NCBI GenBank assembly: GCA_015487695.1
Contig: WFPF01000106.1
Span: forward strand, 1 to 38,076
Origin: Chitinophagales bacterium
Lineage (GTDB): Bacteria > Bacteroidota > Bacteroidia > Chitinophagales > S012-47
Length of the DNA stretch: 38,076 nt
Direction of reading: 5' to 3'
In this document: one piece after another, positions 15,392 through 23,995 of the stretch
Position numbering within the stretch: position 1 is the first letter of the stretch
How the letters are laid out: every line of letters starts with the position of its first letter
Translations under genes and position numbers: made by a program
The notes under the pieces: generated by a model
Told to the model about the DNA's origin: nothing
Database searches by the model: none
What the model saw: the letters and a program-made list of their open reading frames with translations, nothing else

Positions 15392-15535
15392 CCTTTCTCG
15401 GATTTTCAATATGCAAGCCCCGGAAAATGAATGGATATCCATGTTGCTCTTCCTTTATTTCCGGATTTGGCTTCATCTAAAAATGGATCAGCGGAAGAGC
15501 TGTTACCCGAAAATAGGGAATTGTCTTCATTCGGG

Positions 15536-16231
15536 TCAATAGCAAAGGCCGGGGGTTTCGGCTACGAGCGGAATTCGACAGTCGGGGGCTTTGTCGCGGG
15601 GATCGCAGTGATAGCCGTAGATGCTGAAATCAGCCAGATGCTTTTGCACGTCCTTGTAATAAGAATGGCTTTTGGCTTCCGGATCAAAGCTTATCTCATG
15701 AAAAACGCGGGCTCCTGCCATGCCTTTTTCCTTCAGTTTTTCGAAAAGAAAATTTTCATCCCCGAGATCGCCCGAGTAGGCCAGCACTTCATTTCCTTCC
15801 TGAAAGAGGTAGGCCCGGCCCGGCATCCACGAAACATGGCGTCCGCTGGTGTCGATGGATTGCGCACCGCTTAGCTCATCAAGCGGAAGAAAGTTTGCAT
15901 ACTTTGCGATGGGGCGCACAGAGAAGGAAAGGAAATCGCGCAGCAGACGAAGGAAGGCCTCATCAGGATAATAGACGCGAAGGGGGCTCTTGCTTTTCTC
16001 CACGTAGATGTGGTGCGCCAGCAGCGAGACGAGACTTCCGGCATGGTCGTCATGCAGGTGGGTGATCACAACGGAATCGGGAAGACCTGCCAGCCCCAGT
16101 TCGCAGAGCCGGCTGTATATCCGGTTGCCGCAGTCGATGAGAATGTGTTCTCCCTTCCATTCGAGGATGGCTGAACTGTTGTAGTAAAGAAAATCAAAGG
16201 CCCCACCGCTGCCAAGGAATCGAATCTTCAT
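15536..16231 (-). CDS. MBL-fold metallo-hydrolase, RNase Z/phosphodiesterase-like
   Basis: 231 residues. The metallo-beta-lactamase signature is complete: GSGGAFD near the start, His58-x-His60-x-Asp62-His63 (THLHDDHAGS), Asp155 in YSGDLGD, His179 and His189 (FHEISF, KSHSYY) and a late His208 (YGYHCDP). The layout resembles the RNase Z/phosphodiesterase-type branch, but at 231 residues it is shorter than most tRNase Z enzymes (about 300) and I see no clear exosite arm, so the substrate is uncertain. It probably binds two metal ions in the cytoplasm. It lies 17 bp downstream of trmB on the same strand, so a shared transcript and a link to tRNA or nucleotide metabolism are possible. Confidence 0.82.
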   Translation of the reverse strand: MKIRFLGSGGAFDFLYYNSSAILEWKGEHILIDCGNRIYSRLCELGLAGLPDSVVITHLHDDHAGSLVSLLAHHIYVEKSKSPLRVYYPDEAFLRLLRDFLSFSVRPIAKYANFLPLDELSGAQSIDTSGRHVSWMPGRAYLFQEGNEVLAYSGDLGDENFLFEKLKEKGMAGARVFHEISFDPEAKSHSYYKDVQKHLADFSIYGYHCDPRDKAPDCRIPLVAETPGLCY

Positions 16232-16248
16232 ATCCCGAAATTTTGATT

Positions 16249-16929
16249 TTAGAGACGGAATCGCAGGTAATGTATTTTCTTTTTTGCTTCGAGGTGCATC
16301 TTTTCATAAAAAGTAAGGATCTGCAATTCTTCCGGAGTTTTGGCCATGCCATGTACATCGAGGATCACTTCTTCGGCTGTGATGCCTTCTTCTTCGAGGA
16401 CTTCGAGCGTGTATTCAAAGAGTCCCGTGGCATCGGTTTTGAGGTGTATGCAGGCTCCGGGTTTGCAGACCTTCCGGTAGATATCGAGAAAGCGCGGAGA
16501 AGTCAGACGCTTCAGCGCGCGGCTTTTTCGGGGGAATGGATCGGGGAAGGTGATCCATATCCCGGAAATCTCTTCCGGGGCGAAAAACTCGCTGAGCTGT
16601 TCGATGCGGGTCCTGACAAAAGCCACATTTTCGAGGCCGTCAACAAGCGCCTGCCGGGCACCCGTCCAGATGCGGTTGCCTTTGACATCAATGCCTATAA
16701 AATTCTTCTCCGGATATTGCCGCGCAAGGTTTACACTGTAGTCGCCTTTGCCGCAGGCAAGTTCCAGCACAATGGGATTTCCGTTTCGGAAAAAGAGCTC
16801 CTTCCAGTGCCCTTTCATTGCGACTTTCTCTCCGCAGCAGGTCAGGGCCGGTTGCAGGGGAGTGAAATTCTGAAAGACATTGGAAAAGGTTTCGAGTTCG
16901 GCAAATTTGGCCTGCTTATTCTTGCTCAT
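16249..16929 (-). CDS. trmB: tRNA (guanine(46)-N7)-methyltransferase
   Basis: 226 residues, the usual size. TrmB moves a methyl group from S-adenosylmethionine to N7 of G46 in the variable loop of tRNAs. Visible signatures: the SAM-binding loop ELACGKGDY (residues 56-64), the acidic GIDVKGNRIW (79-88), and the family hallmark WITFPDPFPRKSRALKRLT (125-143), followed by LKTD. The start at 16929 lies two bases from the stop of the upstream antiporter gene, so the two are translationally close and surely co-transcribed. The downstream MBL gene follows after 17 bp. Nothing unusual in the catalytic parts. Confidence 0.95.
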   Translation of the reverse strand: MSKNKQAKFAELETFSNVFQNFTPLQPALTCCGEKVAMKGHWKELFFRNGNPIVLELACGKGDYSVNLARQYPEKNFIGIDVKGNRIWTGARQALVDGLENVAFVRTRIEQLSEFFAPEEISGIWITFPDPFPRKSRALKRLTSPRFLDIYRKVCKPGACIHLKTDATGLFEYTLEVLEEEGITAEEVILDVHGMAKTPEELQILTFYEKMHLEAKKKIHYLRFRL

Positions 16930-16931
16930 GT

Positions 16932-18785
16932 CTATAGGCTTTCTGCTTCTTCGCTTTCTTCATTTTCGATCGTGATATGCTCCCCCATGTAGGCCAGTGT
17001 GAGCCCTTCTTCATAATCCACTTCCCGCTCGGCCAGTACCACTTTGATTTGGCCGTTTTTATGTTTTGTGAAGATGGGGGCATCGCTGGCCGGAAAATCT
17101 GCAAGCAGGGCTTCGAGGCTTTCTTTGCCGTCTATTTCAATTTCCTGCAAGGTGGGATATTTGCGTGCCAGGCTGATGAGTTTGTAAAAATCCACATCGT
17201 TGCCGAATAGGATGTCTTTGGGTCTTACCAGGCTGGTAAATTTCATTTCATTGCGGGTGATCAGGCGGTAGGAGGTGTCGCGGCCAAACTCTTTCCGGAA
17301 TTTCCGGCAGGCCAGAATATTCAGTTCATTGTTCGATGTCAGTGCCAGAAAGTAGCCGATATCCGACAACTCGATCTGCTCGGTCAGATATTCGGACAGG
17401 ATATTCAGTTCCATCACTTTGAGGTTCATCATCCGGGCTTCGTTGATGTTGTTGTGTGAAGTATCGACCAGCACCACATGCACTCCGTTGTTTTGCAGGT
17501 ACTTTGCAATGGCCCGGCTGCCTTCGTGGGCCCCCAGAATGAGATAACCCGTAGGGTCTTTGTCGACCACTCCGAGCCATCGTGCCACGGGCTTGGCCGT
17601 GGAGCCCTGCAATACCACCGTCCCCAGGATGATCATGAATGTGAGGGGAATAAGAAGCTGGGCATCGGCCTGTTCCTGTGCCGAGAGCGTGTTGTTCTCC
17701 ATGATGCTCAGTGCAAAAATCGAAGCCACGGCAGCAGCCACGATACCGCGCGGGCCGATCCAGGATATAAAAATTCTTTCGCGGATATTCAGATTGCTGC
17801 CCATGCTGCTGAGAAAGACACTGAGGGGCCGCAGCAGAAATACTACCACCAGAAATACCGGAATGGTGCCCCAGCCGAGGAGCTGCAACTGCGCCAGGTC
17901 GATGTTTGCCGAAAGGATGATGAAAAGTATGGAAATCAACAGGATGACCAGGCTTTCTTTGAAGGTGAGGATTTCTCTAATTTCGGGCAGGCGCGTGTTG
18001 GCCAGGATCATGCCCATGAGGGTGACGGCCAGCAATCCCGACTCTTTGGCCATCATATCGGCTATGGCATAGCAGGCTACTACCAGCGCCAGACTCAGCA
18101 CATTGCGAAGATATTCGGGCACCAGTTTCTTCTTGAGCAGATAGTACAATGTGTAGGCCGAAACAACGCCCATAACCGCTCCGGCAAGCACGGTTTTCCC
18201 GAAGGTCACCATGGCGGTAAGCGTAAACTGGGGCGCCCCGGCTTCCTGCGTAAGGATAAATTCATACATCAGCACGGCCACCAAGGCTCCGATGGGGTCA
18301 ATCAGAATACCTTCCCATTTGAGGATGGTGGCAACCTTTTTTACCGGACGCACATTGCGCAGTATGGGGCCGATGACCGTGGGTCCCGTTACGATGATCA
18401 ATGCACCGAAAAGCAGGGCGATGCGGATGTCCATGCCAATGAAATAGTGGGCAGCCAGCGCCCCTCCGATCAGTGAGATGATGGGGCCGATGATGAGCAG
18501 GTTTCGCACGGTGGAGGCCACGGAGCGCACATCGCGCAGGCGCAGGGTCAGTCCGCCTTCGTAGAGGATGACGCCTACCGAAAGAGATACAAAATGGCTC
18601 AGCATTTCCTTATTCAGAATCATGGAAGGGTCGATCAGCTTATATCCCAGCAGAATATCCATACTGGCCAGGGGGCCGGCCAGAAGCCCGATGAGGATGA
18701 GCGGAAAAATAGCCGGCATTTTGATGCGCCAGGCCAGCCATTGTGCCGCAATCCCAAGAATCAATATGGAGGCGAGTTCGAGCAT
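16932..18785 (-). CDS. CPA1-type sodium(potassium)/proton antiporter with C-terminal RCK domain
   Basis: 617 residues. About the first 400 are a polytopic membrane domain of the CPA1/NhaP kind: LILIGLLAGPLA, GPTVIGPILR (134-143), EGILIDPIGALVA (158-170) and WIGPRGIVAAAVAS (342-355). Residues about 412-520 form a TrkA_N/RCK Rossmann domain that could gate the transporter by nucleotide binding. The glycine loop is degenerate: G418-AHE-GS replaces the usual GxGxxG, while the acidic end of strand two (VVLVDTS, Asp441) is kept. The remaining C-terminal part is hydrophilic and acidic at the end. It should exchange monovalent cations for protons in the inner membrane. It sits 17 bp downstream of glyA and 2 bp upstream of trmB. 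Confidence 0.9.
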   Translation of the reverse strand: MLELASILILGIAAQWLAWRIKMPAIFPLILIGLLAGPLASMDILLGYKLIDPSMILNKEMLSHFVSLSVGVILYEGGLTLRLRDVRSVASTVRNLLIIGPIISLIGGALAAHYFIGMDIRIALLFGALIIVTGPTVIGPILRNVRPVKKVATILKWEGILIDPIGALVAVLMYEFILTQEAGAPQFTLTAMVTFGKTVLAGAVMGVVSAYTLYYLLKKKLVPEYLRNVLSLALVVACYAIADMMAKESGLLAVTLMGMILANTRLPEIREILTFKESLVILLISILFIILSANIDLAQLQLLGWGTIPVFLVVVFLLRPLSVFLSSMGSNLNIRERIFISWIGPRGIVAAAVASIFALSIMENNTLSAQEQADAQLLIPLTFMIILGTVVLQGSTAKPVARWLGVVDKDPTGYLILGAHEGSRAIAKYLQNNGVHVVLVDTSHNNINEARMMNLKVMELNILSEYLTEQIELSDIGYFLALTSNNELNILACRKFRKEFGRDTSYRLITRNEMKFTSLVRPKDILFGNDVDFYKLISLARKYPTLQEIEIDGKESLEALLADFPASDAPIFTKHKNGQIKVVLAEREVDYEEGLTLAYMGEHITIENEESEEAESL

Positions 18786-18802
18786 AGCGTTTTAGTAGGT
18801 GC

Positions 18803-20077
18803 TTAGGAGGGGTAAAGAGGAAACTTATCCATGAGCTCGTTCACTTTCCTGCGGATTTCGCGGCTGCGATCTTCGTTTTCGGGCTCCTGCATCGCATAAT
18901 CCATCCAATGCACGATCTCTCGTATGTGCCCGGGATTCAGTCCGCGGGTAGTCAGGGCGGCTGTTCCCACACGAATGCCCGAAGTGACAAAGGGCGACTG
19001 ATCGTCAAAAGGAACCATATTCTTGTTTACGGTGATGTCGGCCCTGCCCAGGGCATGTTCGGCCGCTTTGCCTGTAAGGCCTTTGTTGCGGAGGTCAATC
19101 AGCATCATATGGTTGTCGGTTCCTTCTGAGATGATCTGATAGCCCAGCTGAACAAATTCATCGGCCATGGCTTTGGCATTGTCAATGACTTTCTGGGCAT
19201 AGTCTTTAAACTCCGGCTGCAGGGCTTCGTAAAATGCCACGGCTTTGCCGGCTATGACATGCTCGAGCGGGCCGCCCTGAGAACCCGGAAATACGGCACT
19301 GTCAATCAGTGAGGACATTTTTCGGATAGTTCCTTTCCGCGTAGCAATGCCCCATGGGTTTTCGAAGTCGCGGCCCACCATGATCATTCCGCCACGTGGC
19401 CCGCGCAGGGTTTTGTGGGTGGTGGTGGTCACGATGTGGCAGTGGGGGATGGGGTCGTTGAGGAGACCCGCAGCGATGAGCCCGGCCGGGTGGCTGATGT
19501 CGGCCATAAGGATGGCCCCCACTTCATCGGCTATCTCCCTGAATCGCCTGAAGTCCCAGTCCCGCGAATAGGCACTGGCCCCGGCAATGATCAGCTTCGG
19601 GCGACTTTCATGTGCTTTGGCAGCCACCTGTTCCATGTCGATGCGGCCGCTCTCGCGGTTGACACCGTAGAAGACGGGATGATAAAGTTTGCCCGAGAAA
19701 TTGACCGGAGAGCCATGTGTAAGATGTCCTCCGTGCGAGAGATCGAAGCCCAGTATGGTATCGCCCGGCTTGAGGCAGGCCAGATAGACTGCGGCATTGG
19801 CCTGCGAGCCGGCATGAGGCTGTACGTTGGCATGATCGGAGCCAAAGAGTTTCTTTGCCCGTTCCACAGCCAGCCTTTCCACTTCGTCCACCACTTCGCA
19901 TCCGCCATAGTAGCGCTTGCCCGGGTACCCTTCCGCATATTTATTGGTGAGGCAGGAGCCGACAGCTTCCAATACCTCTTTGCTTGTAAAATTTTCACTG
20001 GCTATCAATTCCAGTCCGCGCGACTGTCGTTGCAGTTCTTTATTGATCAGTTCGAAGACTGCATCATCTCTCTTCAT
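18803..20077 (-). CDS. glyA: Serine hydroxymethyltransferase
   Basis: 424 residues, normal length. It interconverts serine plus tetrahydrofolate with glycine plus 5,10-methylene-tetrahydrofolate, the main source of one-carbon units. Signatures: LIASENFTS near the start, [15 protein letters not shown] (45-59), [20 protein letters not shown], and the pyridoxal phosphate lysine Lys222 in [14 protein letters not shown]. The C-terminal [14 protein letters not shown] is intact. An exact TAnnTTTG box 24 bases upstream suggests that its transcript starts here and probably continues into the antiporter (17-bp gap), trmB and the MBL gene. Confidence 0.97.
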   Translation of the reverse strand: MKRDDAVFELINKELQRQSRGLELIASENFTSKEVLEAVGSCLTNKYAEGYPGKRYYGGCEVVDEVERLAVERAKKLFGSDHANVQPHAGSQANAAVYLACLKPGDTILGFDLSHGGHLTHGSPVNFSGKLYHPVFYGVNRESGRIDMEQVAAKAHESRPKLIIAGASAYSRDWDFRRFREIADEVGAILMADISHPAGLIAAGLLNDPIPHCHIVTTTTHKTLRGPRGGMIMVGRDFENPWGIATRKGTIRKMSSLIDSAVFPGSQGGPLEHVIAGKAVAFYEALQPEFKDYAQKVIDNAKAMADEFVQLGYQIISEGTDNHMMLIDLRNKGLTGKAAEHALGRADITVNKNMVPFDDQSPFVTSGIRVGTAALTTRGLNPGHIREIVHWMDYAMQEPENEDRSREIRRKVNELMDKFPLYPS

Positions 20078-20100
20078 GGCTCTTGGGTTTTGTGCTTAGC

Positions 20101-20108
20101 CAAAGATA
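20101..20108 (-). promoter_or_regulatory. TAnnTTTG promoter box of glyA
   Basis: TATCTTTG on the minus strand matches the Bacteroidota -7 element exactly and lies 23 bases before the glyA ATG. I find no good TTG element at the usual distance further upstream. Confidence 0.5.
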
Positions 20109-20135
20109 TTAATTTCGAAAGGCTTTGCCGGCTAC

Positions 20136-21920
20136 TTATTCTTCGCTCGTGTGATGGATGAGCATTTTGCGGTAGATGGAGAAAATCTTCGATTTGGAGA
20201 CGAAGCCTATATACTTGTCGCCATCGAGTACGGGCAGGTTCCATGCTCCGGTTTCCTGAAACTTATGCATCACCTTGTCCATCGGGTCGTGGATGTCCAC
20301 ATAGCCGGGCGGGGCATGCATGAGTTCGGCAACGGTCGTTTTCTCATACATATCGGGGCGGAACATGATTTGGCGAATATCATCGAGCAGTATGACCCCC
20401 TGCAGTTTTCCGTCCTGATCGACCACCGGAAAGATGTTTCTTTTTGACTTTTTTATGAGCTCTACCAATTCGCCCAGGGTAGCATCGGGGTGAATGGTTT
20501 TGAGATCCTTTTCGACCACCCGCTTGATCTTCAGCATGTTCAGCACCACCTTGTCTTTGTCGCCCATCACCAGTTCTCCCTTCTCTGCCAGCTTCTTGGT
20601 ATAGACCGAGTAGGGCTCGAAAATCAGATTGGTGATATAGGAAATGGAGGAAACGATCATCAACGGCAACATGAGGGAATAGCCGGAGGTGGCTTCTGCT
20701 ATGAAGAAAATTCCGGTAAGCGGTGCATGCATGGTGCCGCTCATGATGCCGGCCATGGCCACCAGGGCAAAAGCACTTTCTACCAGCGGAAATCCAAAAC
20801 CCGTACTGTTGATGGCATGGGCAAAAAGAAAACCCGTAAAGGCTCCGATGAAGAGGGAGGGCGCGAAAATGCCCCCGTTGCCTCCTGCCGAAATGGTAAC
20901 CGAACTGGCAATCATCTTGAAAAGAATGACGGCCAGCAAAAAGAGGAAAAGCATGCCGCTGTAGTGCATAATGGGTGCAAATACCTGCGCACTGTGCAAG
21001 ACCAGGTCGGGGCGGTCGAGCAGCAGCATGCGGATCACTTCATATCCCTCGCCATAGAGCGGTGGAAAAATGAAAAGCAAAATACCGAGCAACAAACCTC
21101 CGGCAAAAATCCTTGAGGACCGGTTGGGGAGACGTGCAAAAAGATCATCCGAGCGAAAAATAACCCGGGTGTAGAGGAGTGATACCAGGCCCGTGACCAC
21201 ACCAAGCAGCACATAATAGGGCACTTCCTGCACCACAAATTCGTAGCTGTGGGTGTAGGGCAGGATAAGCTCGGCCGTGTTCAGCACTTTGGCTACGATC
21301 ATACTGGTAACCGAAGAAATAAGTATGGGTACGAAAGCCGAAACCCCCATTTCGAGCATGAGCACCTCGAAGACCAGCACGACCCCCGTAATCGGAGCCC
21401 CGAAAATGCCCGAGATGCCTCCTGCGGCTCCACAACCGAGCAGAAGCAGACGTTGCTTATAATTCAGGTGAAAGAGCCGGCCGATGTTCGAGCCGATAGC
21501 CGAACCGGTGGTGACAATGGGGGCCTCCAGCCCTACCGATCCACCGAGGCTGACGGTGAAAAAACTCGTGAACATATGGCTGTACATCTTGTCGGGTTCC
21601 ATCACGCCTGCTTTGCGGGTGATTACATAGATGATGTTGCTCAGTCCGTGCCCCAGTTTTTTCCGGTTGATGTAAACCACAAATGCGCTTGTCAGCAAGA
21701 GGCCGATAAGCGGATAGACGAGAAAAAGGTAATCGAATTTGAAGTACTCGTTGAGTGAGAAAAGCCAGTGCTGGGTTTTGTGAACGCCCCATTTGAGTGA
21801 GGCTGCGGCAAATCCGGAAATGATGCCTACAATTACGCTGAGCACATATATGAGATTGCGGCTGCTGATATGACGGCTGCGCCACAATAAAAACCCGACC
21901 CAGGCATTGCTTTGTCTCAT
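20136..21920 (-). CDS. CLC-family chloride channel/transporter with two CBS domains
   Basis: 594 residues. Residues about 20-440 are the CLC membrane domain, which works as a dimer with one ion path per subunit. Seen are the gating glutamate Glu132 in GLEAP (GKEGP in the E. coli protein), GGIFAP, and PYSVY near the end of the membrane part, which fits the inner-gate tyrosine. The internal proton glutamate of E. coli CLC (Glu203) aligns with Val186 in APITGVVLVFEV, as in chloride channels, so this protein may not couple to protons in the classical way. GHGLSNI stands where GSGIP is expected. The C-terminal about 130 residues are two CBS domains (DATLGELVELI, DPMDKVMHKF) that usually sense nucleotides. 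The gene is followed by glyA after 58 bp. Confidence 0.92.
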   Translation of the reverse strand: MRQSNAWVGFLLWRSRHISSRNLIYVLSVIVGIISGFAAASLKWGVHKTQHWLFSLNEYFKFDYLFLVYPLIGLLLTSAFVVYINRKKLGHGLSNIIYVITRKAGVMEPDKMYSHMFTSFFTVSLGGSVGLEAPIVTTGSAIGSNIGRLFHLNYKQRLLLLGCGAAGGISGIFGAPITGVVLVFEVLMLEMGVSAFVPILISSVTSMIVAKVLNTAELILPYTHSYEFVVQEVPYYVLLGVVTGLVSLLYTRVIFRSDDLFARLPNRSSRIFAGGLLLGILLFIFPPLYGEGYEVIRMLLLDRPDLVLHSAQVFAPIMHYSGMLFLFLLAVILFKMIASSVTISAGGNGGIFAPSLFIGAFTGFLFAHAINSTGFGFPLVESAFALVAMAGIMSGTMHAPLTGIFFIAEATSGYSLMLPLMIVSSISYITNLIFEPYSVYTKKLAEKGELVMGDKDKVVLNMLKIKRVVEKDLKTIHPDATLGELVELIKKSKRNIFPVVDQDGKLQGVILLDDIRQIMFRPDMYEKTTVAELMHAPPGYVDIHDPMDKVMHKFQETGAWNLPVLDGDKYIGFVSKSKIFSIYRKMLIHHTSEE

Positions 21921-21927
21921 AACCCGG

Positions 21928-21935
21928 CAAAGTTA
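21928..21935 (-). promoter_or_regulatory. TAnnTTTG promoter box just before the CLC gene
   Basis: TAACTTTG on the minus strand is an exact -7 match, ending only seven bases before the ATG at 21920. If used, the mRNA would have a leader of just a few bases. The gene could also be read through from the sigma/barrel pair 50 bp upstream. Confidence 0.4.
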
Positions 21936-21970
21936 AAGCCTGGCAGGAAAGGAGCGCTATGGAAGAATCA

Positions 21971-23314
21971 TTAATTTATAAAATAGTGCATGGCCATTCC
22001 GAGGTCGATGCGATTCATGTTCCTCTGCTCAATGCCCATGCCGCCAAGCGAGCGGGAATAGTGGGCACTCATTTGAAATCCCAGCCTCGGGTTGACCTGA
22101 AAATTCAAACCGCCTCCGGCCGAAGCAAGAAGATACATCCCCCGGCTTCCGGGCAGGCTGATGGCTCCGTTGCTGCTGCTGAAATCTAAGGTTCCGGTAG
22201 TCTTGCTTTCCTGCCCCGCAGCGTTGGAAAGATTGAAAGTATCACGTACAATCAATGCTTCCAGCGCCTGAGACTGATTGTTGAGCTTGCCCATGTCGAA
22301 CGAAAAAACATACTGCTCTTTGACGGGAATAAATGCCGTCAGTCCCGTGCTCAGAAAAGCTTGTACCCTGTTTCGCGAACGGAAATGAAAGTTTGCTTTC
22401 AGCGGAATGGAGATTCCTGATAAAGAGCCTTCGCTTTCTGTATGATTTTCTCCGAGGAAGAGACTGGCTGCAGGGGCTTCTGCGTATCGAAATCGATCTT
22501 CCAGAATTCCGGTTTCAATGCTGAGAGGCAGACCGGGGAAGGTCATTCCGGCAACGACTCCGCGGGCGAAACTTCCCTGCGTATTTTGCACAAACTGCAG
22601 GCCCGGATTGGCCGTCATGCCAATCCACCAGCTTCTTCGTCTGTTCTCAGTATTCGGTATCATGGCCTCAAACGGGATGATTTGCGTTTGCCCTTTGTTT
22701 TCTCCTGTTCCGATAGACAGAGTCTCTTTTTTCACGAGCACAATGCTTTCTCCGGGTTCGGAGACGAGCGCGGTACCCGGATCTGCCGTGCCTTTGTAAG
22801 AATCCGCCTGCTTCTTTGCCGCAAATAGAACAGCGGAGCCGGGGGAAGCGGCAGCCGCATTGCCCTTGCTGCTTTTTCCTTCTTTTTCTCCCGAAAAGGA
22901 TGCCGGTGATTCGCTATTACCGGCCATTGCCGGGTTCTCCGTTTTCGTTTCCGCAGCGGGGGTCTTCGGAAGGGCTTCTCTTTTCTGAGCAGCTACTTTC
23001 TCTTTTTCGGCAAAGGTCAGCGGGTAGTTTTTCTCGGGAGCTGTGGAAGTTTTGGCTTCCCTGACCATGTTTTTTCCCGGGGAAGAATAGCTTAGCGCAT
23101 GGCGGCTGTTGTCCGCATTTGAAAAATAGGAATAGCTGAGATAGCCCAGAACAATAAGAGCCAGGCCCGCAGCCACCCGCATCATCCGGAGGGGCACGAT
23201 GGGCCTTTTCCGGTCGAGCATGGCTTCCATGGCTGCCCAGTCTCCCGGATCGAACTCCGGCTCAATGCCGCTGAGCTTCGATTTTATCCGATTAAAGAAA
23301 TCTTCATTTGGCAT
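21971..23314 (-). CDS. Single-helix envelope protein with C-terminal beta-barrel, partner of an ECF sigma factor
   Basis: 447 residues. A short cytoplasm-like N-terminus (MPNEDFFNRIKSKL, then a DPGDWAAMEAMLD segment) is followed by one hydrophobic helix at about 44-64 (a MMRVAAGLALIVLGYLSYSYF-type segment), then a long low-complexity linker rich in K, E, A, P and S (about 65-210). A C-terminal domain (from about 225) of beta strands ends in MAMHYFIN, typical of outer-membrane barrels. The gene overlaps the sigma factor gene by 11 bp, the usual place for an anti-sigma factor. I infer that the N-terminal part may bind the sigma factor and that the barrel part faces the periplasm or outer membrane. 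I see no zinc-finger anti-sigma motif. Confidence 0.72.
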   Translation of the reverse strand: MPNEDFFNRIKSKLSGIEPEFDPGDWAAMEAMLDRKRPIVPLRMMRVAAGLALIVLGYLSYSYFSNADNSRHALSYSSPGKNMVREAKTSTAPEKNYPLTFAEKEKVAAQKREALPKTPAAETKTENPAMAGNSESPASFSGEKEGKSSKGNAAAASPGSAVLFAAKKQADSYKGTADPGTALVSEPGESIVLVKKETLSIGTGENKGQTQIIPFEAMIPNTENRRRSWWIGMTANPGLQFVQNTQGSFARGVVAGMTFPGLPLSIETGILEDRFRYAEAPAASLFLGENHTESEGSLSGISIPLKANFHFRSRNRVQAFLSTGLTAFIPVKEQYVFSFDMGKLNNQSQALEALIVRDTFNLSNAAGQESKTTGTLDFSSSNGAISLPGSRGMYLLASAGGGLNFQVNPRLGFQMSAHYSRSLGGMGIEQRNMNRIDLGMAMHYFIN

Positions 23315-23894
23315 GCTGTCTTCTTTTTATTTCATAGTTGATTGAAAGTGCTTTCTGCAATTTCTTTCTTGCTTTGGCAAGGTTTGATTTGGATGTGCCT
23401 TCGCTGATGCCTAGGCGCTCACCTATTTCCTTATGACTGAAGCCTTCAATGGCAAAAAGGTTGAACACCGTCCGGTAGGCCGGAGGCAGGTCCTGCACGA
23501 GTTTCAATATTTCCTGGGCCGTCAGGTCTTCTACCGCAATGGAGCCGTGCGATTCTTTATAGGCATAATCCAGATCGATGGTGTTGGGTCGTTTGCTTTC
23601 TTTGCGATAGCGGTCGATGGCGGTGTTGGTCACGATGGTCCGTATCCAGGCTTCCACGTTGCCCTTCGAATCGTCAAATCGATGGATATTCTTGAAAACC
23701 TTATAAAAACTGCTGTTGAGTACCTCTACGGCTTCTTCGCGGCTGGCAGCGTAACGCAGGCAGATGCCCAGCATTTTACTGTGGAAATGTTCGTACAACT
23801 TTCGCTGTGCATTCCTGTCTTCCTTACGGCACCCTTCCACCAGGTCTGTCAACATCAATCGATGAATAATTTTCACTCGAGGCAATTTATCCAT
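23304..23894 (-). CDS. ECF-type RNA polymerase sigma factor (sigma-70 family)
   Basis: 196 residues. Region 2 (YEHFHSKMLGICLRY ... AWIRTIVTNTAIDRYRK) binds core polymerase and the -10 element. Region 4 (LPPAYRTVFNLFAIEGFSHKEIGERLGISEGTSKS) is a helix-turn-helix for the -35 element. There is no region 1 or 3, as expected for the extracytoplasmic function class. The ATG at 23894 gives an N-terminus slightly longer than usual; Met14 (ATG at 23855, MLTDLVEGCRKEDRNAQ) matches the normal start of Bacteroidota members and may be the real one. It overlaps the downstream barrel gene by 11 bp. It probably responds to an envelope signal through that protein; the target genes are unknown. Confidence 0.92.
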   Translation of the reverse strand: MDKLPRVKIIHRLMLTDLVEGCRKEDRNAQRKLYEHFHSKMLGICLRYAASREEAVEVLNSSFYKVFKNIHRFDDSKGNVEAWIRTIVTNTAIDRYRKESKRPNTIDLDYAYKESHGSIAVEDLTAQEILKLVQDLPPAYRTVFNLFAIEGFSHKEIGERLGISEGTSKSNLAKARKKLQKALSINYEIKRRQHAK

Positions 23895-23995
23895 GTAAAC
23901 GCAGCATGTGGCCGCCCGGTTGCCCGGCCGGCCGATTCTGATTAATCGGGGCCTATGGTTATAGCGAAATTAGCGATTCCCGATACAATACTTTG

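Noticed and set aside
17478-18476. 332-codon plus-strand frame rich in His, Gln and Gly
   Set aside because: Antisense to the CPA1 antiporter; composition is that of a reverse-complemented membrane protein.
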